Shown here one piece after another: positions 12,342-25,100 of a DNA stretch of 64,000 bases. The first letter of the stretch is position 1; every line of letters begins with the position of its first letter. The notes under the pieces are model-generated. The model saw only the letters and a program-made list of their open reading frames with translations, made no database searches and was not told the DNA's origin. The DNA is from Carya illinoinensis (Eukaryota; Streptophyta; Magnoliopsida; Fagales; Juglandaceae). The stretch lies in contig NC_056755.1 of NCBI RefSeq assembly GCF_018687715.1, forward strand, positions 19,412,001-19,476,000, written 5' to 3'. Position numbers and translations under genes: made by a program.

Positions 12342-14414
12342 ATTGTTTTAGTGATTTTGATTTCTTTTATTGATGATTCAAAACATGAGTGTTCTTAGGA
12401 CTATGTTATGAATATATTAGAAGAAAGATTTAGATTTTTGAAGTTCTTGGAGATGCTTGGAAATAGATCAAATCATTTGATTAAATGGTTTGCCCTTTTA
12501 GTTAAAAAGTTTGAATCCTTTTTTCTAAAAGTGTGGTGTTGATGATTACTTATTCTAGTGGCTATTTTAAGTATGTTTTTAAACTTAGAATATGAGTATT
12601 TTTGTTACAAAAATTTGGTTTGATCATGAGTTTTAAAATTTGAAGAATTGCAACAAAAGCCAAGGAAAAATCCTATGGAAGTTTCGGCCTCTATAGATTT
12701 TTTATGGTTTTGTTTAGTATTAAATTTTTCTAATTTGATATTTGAGTTTAGGACAAAATTTACATGATGTATGTAAAGTTTGGTGATTTTTGGAGTTAGG
12801 ATGCAAAATCCTTAAGTTAGGGGTAAAATAGTCATTTTCCTACATATAGAGGGTAAAATGGTAATTTTTCTCTAAGTTAGTATTTTTTTATATTTCTAAT
12901 TATTAGTGATTAATTTCTAACTTTTAGAAATCACTACTTTCAGTTCCTCGTGATTGCACTTGAAATTGCTTAGAAAATACGAAGACCGAGTTAAGTTAGC
13001 TTTTTAACTTACTAGCAATTTACTATATATGGATGATAAATAAAAGAACTTCAGTGTATGTATGTATGTTATCATATATGTCATGCTATGCTATGCCAAG
13101 TTATCACATATTTGTTTATTACATAGAATTTATTTTGTCACAAGTTATTCATCTATTACACAAGATATTCTTTCACGTATTGCTATACATTACAAGTATG
13201 TCATCTATTGCATGTATGTCACGTCATCTAATATTCACTATTGCAAGTATGTCCTGTTAAATATGTTGTCTGTTACATGTTTATGTTATGTTACGAAATG
13301 TTTCTTTCTCAAGTTAGTCATGTCTTTCAAGTTATGTTTAAGTCATGTTATGTTACGTCAGGGCTTCTGTCATTTTGTATTCCAGTCATGTATCATCTCG
13401 AGTACAGTTTGTGTATTTCGAGAACAATCAAGTCAAATTACTCATCTCAATCACAACCCTAAGTGTTAGGATAGGGTAATATCCTAGTAAAACTCTTTTG
13501 TTAATGCTGGAGTGTTTAAATAAGTGTGAAATTTCCCAAGTTGATAAAATATTGTCAATGGATAGCAGGTGAGTACCTAACTAGCTGGTCACGGGGATGC
13601 GCCAAGTACTAACGCTGATGGAGCCACGTTTCATTTCAATAATGGTAATCGGCAGGGACACATGGCTCTAGGGGACCCACGTAGCATCCAAGAAGTTGAG
13701 TTTAAGCAGTTAAAGAAATAAGATTCCAAGTTCATGTTAAATTAAGTTTAAGATCAAGTTCATTTTAAGTTAAGTTTCAGATTAAGTTCATGTTAAGTCA
13801 AGTTTCAGATTAAGTCCATGTCGAGTTAAGTCTCAGTTTAAGTCCGGTTTAGTTTAAATAAGTCAAATTCAATTCATATTTCAATTCAAGTTATATCGGT
13901 TATGCTATGTTGTACGTCAAATTATACTATGATTACTTATGAATTTGATTATGCATTCATGCTTTTACTGTCATGCATGCATTATTAACCTATATGGAGG
14001 TTTTATGTTAACTTGCTGAGATTTGTAATCAAATCTGACTGTGGTAGTCCCAATTACCATTCCCCTTGAATGGTAGATCTTGTTACAGGACCTGAAAGAG
14101 AATCAGGATCTGACCAACTAGACACAATCGACTGTGCGACGTCAATGTTAATATGATAGTTAACTTAAATTAGTACTTGTACTATGGTGTTGCATCTCCA
14201 ATACTCTTTTGGATCATAGCCATTTTGGACTAGTGTTATGATCTTAGTTATTCAATGCATCTATATATATGAAGTATGTTTTAAGCATTTGGGATATTTT
14301 CAGTTTGGTGCATAGTATTGCTAAAGAAAAAATTTATCCGCTGCCAATATTGCAAAATATTAGATGCATGTTAGGAACATTACATCTTATATGTCATGAA
14401 CGGAGTCAGGTAAC
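12342..14414 (+). repeat. Element A right LTR, second segment
   Basis: It continues the LTR after the LINE TSD. 12700-13020 matches B near 21720-22010 in reverse, and 13466-14414 matches the left LTR at 1130-2240. It contains a pyrimidine-rich stretch at 13033-13470 with many TATGT/CATGTT motifs that gives several spurious ORFs. A block of about 150 bases present in the left LTR and in B is missing near 13645. It ends in GTAAC, the target site of solo LTR D. Confidence 0.7.
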
Positions 14415-17400
14415 TATAATAACCCACTCCTTCTTTCTTCTATAATTACGTGTCGTACCTCGATGACGTGTTCTAAAAGATATCAAACGGATTTTTAAAG
14501 CAAGCTCAGTATCTTAAAGCTTACTGATATTTTAAATATTCTAAAAATATTTATATATGATATTTCTAGTGTTATTGGACTAAATTTGTTTTTAAATAAC
14601 ACAATTATAATATTTTTGAAGAGCTCCAAAAATATTATAATTGTGAAAAAATATTTAAATTAAAATATTTTAGCCATTTAAAAATATTACGAGATTAAAT
14701 TTATGTTGAAAACTCTAAATTAAATTAAATGGTTTTATTTTCTTAGAATGATTAACAAGATTTCATCATTTTAATTAATGATACATGAATATTAGTTTAT
14801 AAAATAATATTCTATCTTAATTTCTCTCAATGTTTTAATTTAAATAAAATATTAACACATTTTTAAATCAATATTTAAACTCACCATTAGATCATTTTGA
14901 AGATCCCAAAACAAAGGCCCTGGGTTAAATACCCAAGCCCCTATATTTTTTCCGACGTGCAACCCTTCCCCTTAACTGAATCCTTCCCTCCTCCAGCCCA
15001 GTCACCACCGGCCACCCTTGGCCTCACTCCCGGTCACCAGTTGCTCCTCTTCCTACGGCCAACATCTCCTCCAACTGGCAAGCCCCCACGTGCCGTCTTT
15101 CACCTCCCACGGTAGCTTAGCTAAAATGGGTTTCAAGCCCATTTCTCCATCGTAGCACCACTGTACATGGCCAGCTTGGCCTCCGACCACCACCAACGAC
15201 ATCCCCACTCCATGGACTTCCTTTCCATGGTCTTCTTTTCCCCTCCCTCTCTCTCTCTCTGCATTGGGTCACCACACACATGCACGGTTTCATAACCATC
15301 CAAGGCTACCCACACTACCTTACCACCACCACCATGATCCCCTGACCACCACGACCTCTCCTAGCTATTCTCATGCCCAACCGAAGTCCCTATAGCTCTC
15401 ACTCTCCCACACTATCTCATGCACAATTTTGCACCACTCAAGGCCATATCCACCACCATGAGCCACCGTCCAACCACCACCTTGCCACCACAACTCCAAC
15501 ACACCTCCCTCAAGCTCTTCTAAGCCTAGCCATAACATCTAGCCCCTCCCTTGCCTCACACGCACACTCACACTCTTGGATGCATTTTTCATGGCTAGAT
15601 GCCACCGTGCTCTGCCCCTCAACACCATTCCAAAGCCGCCATGAACCACCCAAGACCACCCCTAGCCCTTCCCTAAGCCCAAACCACCACTTTACGTGGT
15701 GGACAACCACTGTATGCGGTGTTAACCACCACATACAACTCCTCCAAAGCCTTGATCGTGACGCACGGGTTATCCTATCGATGGTATAACCCTCTATCCC
15801 TCGTTATTTATATTAATGTTAATTGGTTGGTTGGACTGTAGACTATGTTGTTATTAATTATGGAGTTTGCTGCATAGTTGTGAAGTGAAGTGTGGCTGTA
15901 TAATGAAGTATTAGGCATAATTGTGTAGTGTTGTGCATTGTGCTATGAGTATGGGCGTGAGGTGTATGCCTTAGTTGTGATGCAGCGTGGCATGTGAAGG
16001 GAGTACGTATGGAGCATACTCCATGTAGTGCAGCGACGCACAGTGTAACGTGAGTCATAGTGATGCGTGGCGTAGTGTGAGTGGAAGAGAGTACACTTGG
16101 CATATGCTCTGTGTTGTGTAGCAAATGCACGATATGGCGTGTCACAAATAAAAGGATGGTTGCCTAGTTGAGGAGCATAGAATATGTTGTGTAGCGTCGG
16201 GAACTATGTAATAGTGTCCCAAATTAGCTGTGACTTGGCCTGTAGTCCGAGGTGATGGGTGTCACCTTGTGGTTGACTTATGGGTGAGAGTATGTGTGAA
16301 GTGGTGGAAAAGTGTAAGAGTAGCACAGCGGAAACATGACAAGCGTCGTGACGTGACTCGAGATTTGTCTCAAGCTACATGACATGACTGAGGTGCATTT
16401 GTGGATGAACTTGTGCAAGGCCGAAAAGTAGGAAGAGTCCTACCCGACCGGGTCTGAGCAAGTTGGTATCAGAATATGGAGCTTGTTTATACAAGTGGGC
16501 GTTCATGGGACTATAAGTTGATCTTAGGTGAAAAAGGGTAAAGTACATGTGCATCTAGTGATACACGTGTGCCGAATAGGTTTGTCATATGTAATGGGTA
16601 ATCTGTCCTCAGCATGGTTGCATGATATTTAAGCCTCGGAGTTGTCTTAAAATCGTGTGACCTGTATGGATGGAATGAGGATTGAGTATGGGCTAGGATA
16701 CATCAAGGTAGTAATGGGTAAGTTGTCTAGGATTGAGATGCGTGATTTAGTCAATCTGAGTCATGCATCGACATGTGGCTGATAGAAGAATAAGACAAAG
16801 GTCTCAGTTTCTTAATCCTAAGGTGAATTTCGAAGGTTATATCAATGTTAGTTGGTTGGTTGTACTGTAGACTGTATTGTTAGTAATTGTGGAGTTCGCT
16901 GCACAGTTGTAAAGTGAAGTGTGGCTATGTAACAAAGTATTGGGCATAACTGTGTAGTGTTGTGGATTGTACTGTGAGTATGGGCATAAGGTGTATGCCG
17001 TAGTTGTGATACGGCATGGCATGTGGAGGGAGTACACGTGGAGTGTACTCCATGTAGTACAGCCATGCACTGTGTGACGTACATCGTAGTGATGCATGGC
17101 GTAGTGTTAGTGGAAGAGAGTACACGTGGCGTATGCTTTGTGTTGTGTGGTGATGCACCGTATGGCCTGTTACAAAGGTTTAGACGGCATAGTCAAGGAG
17201 CATAGAGTATATTATGTACCATCGAAAATTGTGTAACAGTGTCTCGAAGTAACTATGACATGGCTTGTAGTCTGAGGTGACGAGTGTCACCTTGTGGTTG
17301 ACTTATGGCTAAGAGTATGTGTGAAATGATGAAAAAGTATAAGAGTAGCATAGTGGGAGCATGACGGGCATTATGACATGACTCGGGATTTGTCCCAAGC

Positions 17401-19305
17401 TACGTGACATGACATAGGTGCATTTGTGGATGCAGTCATCTTGTTAAATGTCAGGATGAACTTGTATAGGGCCGAGAAGTAGGAAGAGTCCTATCGACTG
17501 AGTCTGAGCAAGTTGGTATCAAAGTATGGTACTTGTTCATATAAGCAAGCTACCAATGGGCTGTGTGTTAGTCTTAAGTGACAAAATATAAGGTACATGT
17601 GCATCTAGTAAGACACGTGTGCAGACAAGTTTACCATATATAATGGGTAATTTGTCCTCAGCATGGCTACATGAAGTTTATGCATCAGAGTTGGCTTAAA
17701 GTCATGTGGCTTGTATGGATGGGAATGAGAATTGAGCATGGACTAGGATACATGAAGGTAGCAATGGGTAAATTGTCTAGGATTGGAATGCGTGACTTAG
17801 TCAGTCTTAATCATGCGTCAACATGTGGTTAATAAAAGAATAAGACGAAGGTCTTAGTGTCTTAACACTAAGGCGAATTACGGAGGTTCACTTTAAGGAA
17901 TAAGACTCCGAAGGTTTTAGCATTGTAAATGGCACGTAAGAGCCCAGGGATGGACAGAGAGTATTCCAAGTGAAGCATAGGTCTATTTCTACTATAGCTA
18001 CTTACGCATTAGATAGAAAATGACGTAAGGTTATGTGTATACATGTAGGTTGCTATTTGACACGCACACGAATAGACTAAATTATGGAATGAGTATGGCA
18101 TTAAGTCCAAGTAAATATTGTGTTCATACTCTTCTAGAGCTTTCTAAATAAAAAAAAATGAAAATGAAATGCTTTTCCTTACGATGCATTGCGAATTGAC
18201 ATAAAACATTGTTTTAAGAAAGAATAAAGTATAAGTTTTCAAGTATACGTATGTAACGGCCCTCCTTGGCAGCCCCTTTTCACGCACCCAAAGTACGTTA
18301 GTGTATGCATGTGGATGGATGCTATACATGGTATGTATTTTTACGAAATTGTTTTAAAATGTCCCTATGAAAGACAATGCTTTAAAGGATGCATGAACTG
18401 ATGTTTTAAATGATGCCATGAATGATGTTTAAGCCCATGTTTTTAGAATGACTTTTTACAAATGAACTAAAAGAAAGGACTGTAAGAATTGTAAGGACTA
18501 AAATGAATGAATGGACTATAAAGGAATGAAAAGACTGAAAGGAATGAACGGAAATGAATGCTTTAATGTGTGAAAATACGTAATGGCCATATGAATGAAA
18601 AGGAAAAGATACCAAAGGACTAGACTGGGCAGATTGCAATGCCGGGTAAGTAGTATTGGTAGTGAACCCAGTGATGCACCCTGACGAAATGGATTCCCAA
18701 CCAATAGCCATGGGTGGAATCAGGTCCAAAAGACCGCTAACCCTAGCACACAAGGTGCAACAGTGTGCAACGGCCAATGAAAGCAATAAGAAAGAATGTA
18801 TGCATGTTAAGAAAGAATGCATGTATGTATGAAAAGATGTATGCATGAGCAAGTCCTTTAAAAAAAATGAAGGCAGCGAGGCATGGGGAAACTATTTTAT
18901 GAAAGAAAACCTTTTTCTAAAGAAAAACCCCACCTCACAACATTTTAAAAGGAATTGAATGTCTATGTATGATATGTAATGATATGTATGGATCAATGAA
19001 TGCATGATTGAAAATCTATGTTATTTTATTTTAACTATATGAAGTAATGCTTATGAGTCATCGACTCATTTTAGTTTTAATGTGTGTCCTCCCAGGGACA
19101 AGATAAGCATGACGCGTCAGGACGGGCACAGCCCAAGGGGAAGAGCACGAAAGCCTTAGCACGATATTTTGTATGAGAGACTTTAATTATAAAATATAAT
19201 GTTTTCTTGGCACGAAAGGATAGAAAATTTCAAAAGGAACTGTAATTCCCGTCTATTTTCTTAAAATCATTTCCTAAAGGATCCACCACAAGGACGGGCA
19301 TTACA
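14415..19305 (+). mobile_element. Solo LTR D, 4.9 kb, with internal tandem duplication
   Basis: It is flanked by a perfect GTAAC duplication (14410-14414 and 19306-19310). The ends are TATAATAACCC and GGGCATTACA, inverted complements except that the initial TG has become TA. No primer-binding site, polypurine tract or pol motif lies within it, so I read it as a solo LTR left by LTR-LTR recombination. It contains a C/A-rich stretch (14900-15770) and two tandem copies of a roughly 1.03 kb unit. The size is that of the very long LTRs of Ogre/Tat-type gypsy elements; the lineage is inferred only from size. Confidence 0.7.
15811..17888 (+). repeat. Two tandem copies of a ~1.03 kb unit inside LTR D
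   Basis: Unit 1 starts at 15811 (TATTAATGTTAATTGGTTGG) and unit 2 at 16840 (TATCAATGTTAGTTGGTTGG). They stay collinear through shared landmarks: TGAAGTGTGGCT, GAGCAAGTTGGTATCA, GTACATGTGCATCTAGT and TAAGACAAAGGTCT/TAAGACGAAGGTCT. Unit 2 ends near 17888. They have diverged by many substitutions, so the duplication is old. Confidence 0.8.
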
Positions 19306-19310
19306 GTAAC

Positions 19311-19376
19311 CTTGTGTTGTATGTCTTGACGCTTCAAATGTTTGTCCGATCCCAAGAGGAATTTGGGGGCATCACA
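19311..19376 (+). repeat. Element A right LTR, last 66 bases
   Basis: CTTGTGTTGTATGTCTTGAC onward matches 2239-2302 of the left LTR and ends CATCACA, followed by AGATG (19377-19381), the second copy of the element A target-site duplication. This short piece proves that D inserted near the very end of A's right LTR. Confidence 0.8.
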
Positions 19377-19381
19377 AGATG

Positions 19382-20383
19382 CCTTTACTCCCCTACCAGT
19401 AAATCCTCCCGCTATGGTGCAAATTTCACCCAAGGGGGTTCGTCTTGGTCACGAGGTTGGCAGGGGTCTCTTGCCTTCATTCCCTATCTTGCCTCTATCT
19501 TTTTTGGGCTCCTCCTCTGCCTGGGCTCATGCCCCAGACCTTCTTCTCTTTTTGGCTTGACGTGGTCAGCTAACATTCATTTGTGTTCCCCGCTTCCCCC
19601 CAATTCGGCCACTCTTTTCTTTATGGTTGAGCATCTTCTGTCCAATGGGCATCAAACTGGTGGTACTTGCAATAGTGCTGGCCCCTTGTAGGTGGGCTTG
19701 CCTTTTTCCTTGTAGTTCCCAACTTTTCCTATATGCTCAGATTGTTATGGATGAGTCGAGGCACTTGGTCTTGTTAGGTGGAGTGTCTTTCTCGCCCCCT
19801 CCTTGGTGACTTGACCCAGTCTTCCTATCTCTCGAACTACTTGAATTCTTGGCTTACGACTTCACCTCTTGCTTCTTGGATTCTAAGAGGGCCTGTAGTG
19901 TGTCCTTTGCATTAAAATAATCATTAGCCTTGTCCATTTAAACCCTCAAAGATGATGGGGTTTTCTTGGCCAACTCGGTCATGAATGGACTTCGAGGACA
20001 TATGCCTCCTAGTAAGGCAGCTAGCGTGATCTTCTTGTTCTGATTATTCGTGGTCAGTTTCTCTTTATTGAATTGGGTCAAATTATGCTTTCAAGCTCTC
20101 CCATTCTCTCTGCTTAATGCTGAGAAGGTAAGCTGTGGGTCATCAGCATCTCCTGCTCGCCATAAATTGCGTTAAGAATTGTTTGGCCAACTCTTCAAAA
20201 CTATTGATAAACCCTAGTCACAAAGTTCCAAACCACCCTTGTGCTATTCTTTTCAAGGTTAATAGGAAAGCGCAACAGGCTACCTCTCCTAGGAAGTCGT
20301 GAAGGGTCATGGGGGCTTAAAATTCTCTAAGTGATGTACAGGATCCCTATATCCATCATAGATATCAATCTAAGAATGAGAGT
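19382..20383 (-). pseudogene. Element C gag remnant, main Retrotrans_gag part
   Basis: The reverse strand reads DIYDGYRDPVHHLENFKPP, MTLHDFLGEVACCAFLLTL, AQGWFGTL and then SWPNNS. This is the plant Retrotrans_gag signature (YDGxxDPxxHLxxF ... AxxWF). Downstream (lower coordinates) come segments like TRRHMSSKSIHDRVGQENP. Stops and frameshifts are frequent. The N-terminal part is cut off at 20383 by solo LTR B and resumes at 23257; the C-terminal side is cut at 19377 by element A and resumes at 947. Confidence 0.7.
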
Positions 20384-23251
20384 TGTGACGCCCTCAAATT
20401 CCGTTTGGGATCGGATGGATATTTGAAGCATCGAGACATGCAACACAAGGTTACCTGCCCCCATTCATGACATATAAGATGCAATGTTCCTAACATACAT
20501 CTAACATTATGCAATATTCACAGAGGATAAATTTTTTTTCTTTGGCAATACTATGCATCAAATTGAAAATATCCCAAATACTTAAAATATACTTCATATA
20601 TAAAGACCCATTGAACAACTAAGATCACAACACTAGTCCAAAATGCTTATGATCCAAAAAGTACTGGAGATGCAACTCCATTGTACAAGTAGTAATTTAC
20701 GTTAACTACTATATTAACATTGACGTCGCATCGTCGCTCAATCAATTGTGTCTAGTTGGTTAGCTCCTGATTCTCCTTCAGGTCCTGTAACAATATCTAC
20801 CATTCGGGTGGAATGGTAGTTGGAACTACTACAATGAGATTTGATTACAAATCTCAGTAAGTTAATAAAAAACTTTCACACAGCCTAATGATGCATGGAT
20901 GACAGTAAAATCATGAATGCATAAACAAATTCATAAGTAATTAAAGCATAACATGACGTACAATATAGCATAACTGACATAACTTAAATTAAAACATAAA
21001 CTGAACTTGACTTAACATAAACTTGATCTAAAACTTGACTTAACATGAACTTGCTCTGAAACTTGACTTTAACTGCTTAAATACATACTCCACAGTTGTT
21101 GTAGCCTCATGTATTCTACGTGTCACAATGCAGTTAAATACATACTCCACAATTGTTATGGCTCCATGTATTCTACGTATCACAATTACTATGTCTCACG
21201 TAGTGTATGCGTCACAATTGCCGTGACCCCATACTTCGTGTGCCACAGTTGTTGTGGACCCCATGAAACTGAATATAAGTCAGGATGAAACGTGACTGGA
21301 ATATGAAAGGATAGAAGTCCTGACGTAACATAACGTGACTTGAACATAACTTGAAAGACATGACCAACTTGAGATAGGATTTTATCGTAACATGACTTAA
21401 ACATATAACACACAATGTTTCATAACATAATTTCACATGTAACAGAAACATAATTAACCTGACATACTTGCAACAGTGAACATGACATGACATACATGTA
21501 ATAGATGGCATATTTAACATTATGTACTTGCAATATATGACAAAATATCTTGTGTAACAGATGAAACTCATGACAGAATAAATTTTGTGTAACAGAAAAA
21601 TATGTGATAACTTAGCATGACATAGCATATATGATAACACACATACATACACTGTAGTTCCTTTACTTAGCACACATACATAGTAGACTGTTAGTAAGTT
21701 AAAAGCTAACTTATCTTGATCTCCGCGTTTCTTATAAAAGCTCAGCGTGATCACGAGGAACTGTAATTAGTGATTCTAAAAGTTAGAACTAAATCACTAA
21801 TACTTTGAAATATGAAAAAATTTCTATTTTATTCTCTACATGTGAGAAAATGACCATTTTACCCATAACTTAAGGGTTTTGCATGCTAAATCCAAAAGTC
21901 ACCAAAATTTACATGTCTCATATAAATTTATCCTAAACTTAAATATCAATTTAGAAAAATTTAAAACTAATCACAATTATTAAAACTCCATAAGGCCGAA
22001 ATTTCCATATGCTATTTTCTTTGATTTTTATGTTTCTAACTTGTTTTGATCAACCTTTTGATCTATGGCTTATAAAGATGTGATCTTCAAACCAAATCAT
22101 CACATGATTTAAAAAGATGTCCTAAAACGTATATAAGTTTCTAATTCAAGATCACATGGTTAAAAATTAACCAAAACATAAATTTAGCCAAGAACATCCA
22201 CACTTTGGTCTATCCGAATATTTCTTTGCATAAAATTTCATATCTTTGAAACTAACATCAAATATCTTCAAAATAATATTATAACATGTATATAAGAGGC
22301 TTATGATCCTCCAATAAAATTATCAAGGCCACTGGAATAGGTTTAGACTACTAAAGATTTAAACTCTCTCAAAACAGAAACTGTTTTTCCTCTTCTAGTT
22401 TCTAAGTTTCTAGATCTAAGAAAATCTTTCATCGAAACCTTTAATCATGCAACAATCTCAACCAATAATCATATACACATGTTAAAAATACTCCATAAAA
22501 ATTTCGGACCAATATCTATCCATTAGCTTGGTAAAAAACTCCAAACTATAACATATTCTCTAGTTTATCTCCTAGAATGACCTTTTTAGAGTTTAAATAA
22601 TATTTGACTAATCAAATGATCTTAAAATGGAACAAATAAGATATCCACATAAACTAGACTCAAAAAGGAACAACCTGTATGAAGGAGACTTTATGATAAA
22701 ACACCTACAAAAGTTTCGAAATGGGCATGCAAAAGAATACTTAAAAGCTGTCTGAGAGAGTGTTCGGTGTTCTTTCAATGAAAGGTGTAAAGGAAGATGA
22801 TTTCGTGGGGAGTGGCTGGAGATATTTATGGAAAAAATATGGAAGAGGATGAGGCTGGAGTGAGAGTTGAGTGTAGGTCTCTCTTACCCAATAATATCTA
22901 AAAATAAATCAGCTCAAGATATTTTTATCCAATAATATCAGCTACAAAAATCAGCTCAAGATATTTTTATCCAATAATATCCATGAAAATCAGCTTAAGC
23001 TATTTTCTAAAGGTGGAGAGTAGATTTCGAAGAGTGAGGTGGCTAAGATCTTTCCATGTGTCCAATTAAAACTTTTCTAACTATCTTCAATAATAAAAAA
23101 CACACTCTGATACCATAGTGAGTAATAATACTAACTATGTAGTTAGAATAAAACCTATATGATTAATAAATTCATGAACACTTATGGGATCTTCACAAGA
23201 TTCCTAAAGCCAATAGAAATTTCATCATTGAATTTCTAGCGGGCTGTTACA
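20384..23251 (-). mobile_element. Solo LTR B, 2.9 kb, same family as element A
   Basis: Read on the minus strand it begins TGTAACAGCCCGC and ends GGGCGTCACA. It matches the A LTRs in reverse over most of its length, including the GTTATGCTATGTT, TTGTAATCAAATCTCA and TAAGCTTCTAAT-like landmarks. Flanks AGAGT (20379-20383) and GGAGT (23252-23256) are a TSD with one mismatch. No internal domain is present, so it is a solo LTR. It lies in the gag of element C and preserves LTR segments that A's left copy has lost. Near 21080-21260 it carries degenerate repeats of the type CACAATTGTTATGGCTCCAT. Confidence 0.8.
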
Positions 23252-23256
23252 GGAGT

Positions 23257-23641
23257 GGTACTGCCATTACTTTATTGTTGTAGGGTAGATATGTCCAATT
23301 CAACAGTTGCTCTACAGAGGAACATCCTCTCATTTTTCTTACCATTTCCTTGTATTTATCTACGAGGCTACGCAACTTGTTGTGTAGTCTCTTCTTTTCT
23401 ATCTTCTTGGCGTTGACTCTTCCTACACTTTGTGCATCTCCCTATGTCTGTTCATTGTTGGCTGATGGCATAGTAGTGTTCTATCACTTCTGCTCGTCTT
23501 TTCTTCATTCGCAGCTGCTCAACTAGAGCCATTGCTTGTTTCAACTTTTGTTCAATGTCCAATAGCATCACTTCCATCTCTATCGTGTTCAAATATTAAG
23601 GACATGTTCATCTCTTGGTCTCGGATTGCTTCAGATCGCAT
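23257..23641 (-). pseudogene. Element C gag N-terminus remnant
   Basis: The reverse strand has an ATG at 23641 (MRSEAIRDQEMNMS) and, one frame over, LLDIEQKLKQAMALVEQLRM then KKRRAEVIEHYYAISQQ, a charged heptad-like segment as is usual ahead of the gag domain. It precedes the gag domain across the B insertion. It is broken by frameshifts and stops. Confidence 0.5.
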
Positions 23642-24400
23642 GGTAGTTGCTAGTTGAAAGTTACTTTGAAGTCTGCAGACATCCCATAGACAAAACCACT
23701 GTTAAAGACGAGTTCCACACCACCAATTGCACGAACGACCTGCAACGAAATGAGAAGGTGGCACAGGGTGTCCAGTGAAACTTCGATGCCTAAGTTAGAG
23801 AAAAGTGATCTTTTTATAAGTATATGAATGAATATCATAAATGTCTTACCAGTATTATTTATAGGAGTGTGATGAGAATAATAACAACTAATCTTCAAAG
23901 TTTATCTTGAAGCCTCTCCATGTAAAGTGGAGTGACCATCTTCCTAATCAATAAGATGTGTTATCTATTCTCATTATCTATAATGCATATCAATGAGACC
24001 AATCCTTGGACTTGTAGACCAGCCCCTGGCATCTTAGACTTAGGCCCTAAATATCTATTTCAAGACCTTACTCTTTTTCAAAAAGATTGCGTTACATTTG
24101 TACACTTCATGACAACTATATCTATCATTATTCATACTTAAAACATGACAAAATTAAGGATAAAAATAACATTTCTCTAAACGATAATATTGCTTGTGAA
24201 TATATACTGCAATTGTTATTATTAGCTCATTATTTAAAACGACATACTTACATACGTATATAGATGTACATACATATATATGCGCACGCACACACACAAC
24301 ATACGTACATAATATATATTTATACACATATTTATATATAATTCTATACAGAACTGATTGTGGTATCAATCTAGTTAACAGGTAATTAAGCAATGCGCAT
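23642..24400. other. Unassigned; possible 5' flank of element C, microsatellite
   Basis: 23700-23830 contains GGTGGCACAGGGTGTCCAGT and ACTTCGATGCCTAAGTTAG, a motif pair often seen in plant gypsy LTRs, so this may be the outer end of C; no boundary could be fixed. 24240-24345 is a degenerate AC/TA microsatellite (ACATACGTA, CACACACACA, ATATATATT). No gene is supported. Confidence 0.3.
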
Positions 24401-25100
24401 TACTTACGTGTTTAAGATAAGCCAGAACTATATATAATTCTATGAGATAAAAACCGTTGACTTGATGATTTTTCATTATTTAGTTCTGTGTTTCATGCAT
24501 GCTCTATATCTCTCCAATTGCTTCCAAGAACTCATCATTACCATCATCATAAATTGACTGCTACATTTTAATTAAAGCTTTGTTCAATAATCAACTTAAT
24601 GAAAGCTTTGTTCTTGGTTTCCTATATACCTAGGAAACACCTCCCTAAAATATTCATGCACACGAGTTGCGTACCAACATTAGGCGAGTGCTATTCCAAC
24701 AAGTAGAAATATTTAAAAATAAATTGTAATTAGCATGCATTTAGGTTTTTAGACAAAAAAAAAGAAAACAATATGCTGCATGCATTCTTATCATTTAAAT
24801 TAATGTAACTGTGAAACAACAAGAAGCCGCCAAAATCGACTTTCAACATTGATATTCTATAATAATGTAGCAAACAACAAACAGTACTCAATTGCAAAGA
24901 AACTTTGGTGTTGACATCTGCTGCTTCCTATTGTTTTTCTACATATGATCTCCTTATTAGCCATAAGTACTGTACTGTAACAAGAAACCAAAAACAAGGA
25001 GGTATATTTAATTCTTTCACGAACTACGTCCGTACCCTTATCTCCAGGTCATCTTTCTCCTTTCGAGATTTTGTAGAAAACTAAAAAGAGACTGAGAACA
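24401..25100 (+). promoter_or_regulatory. Upstream region of the SWEET gene
   Basis: About 700 bases without transposon motifs or ORFs. TATATATAA occurs near 24431, too far from the start codon to be assigned as its TATA box with confidence. The 60 bases before the ATG are A/G- and C/T-rich. Whether this drives transcription is unknown; for a retrocopy the promoter would have been acquired at the landing site. Confidence 0.3.

Larger units (their letters stand above)
948..19376 (+). mobile_element. Element A: nested Ty3/gypsy LTR retrotransposon
   Basis: Left LTR 948-2302, primer-binding site 2306-2317, gag 2469-3490, polypurine tract just before 4631, and right LTR from 4631 to 19376 interrupted twice. 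Both ends have a TG...CA structure and an AGATG duplication flanks the whole. Removing the LINE (6521-12328, plus one TSD copy) and the solo LTR D (14415-19305, plus one TSD copy) leaves a right LTR of about 4.0 kb against a left LTR of 1.36 kb. Only gag remains recognisable internally; there is no protease-RT-integrase in the 1.1 kb between gag and the right LTR, so this was probably a pol-less copy mobilised in trans, or one that lost pol after insertion. Confidence 0.8.

Noticed and set aside
13033..13469. Three overlapping Tyr/Cys-rich ORFs
   Set aside because: Within A's right LTR in a TATGT/CATGT-rich zone; the same segment in LTR B gives similar spurious ORFs on the other strand (21189-21754).
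15117..17205. Thr/His/Cys-rich ORFs of 60-138 codons
   Set aside because: Inside solo LTR D, mostly in the 1 kb tandem units and the C/A-rich stretch; composition reflects simple repeats, and paired copies of the same ORF come from the duplication.
18243..18270. TATGTAACGGCCC as the start of another LTR inside D
   Set aside because: No matching end, duplication or second copy in the window; a short chance match to the TGTAACxGCCC start is likely.
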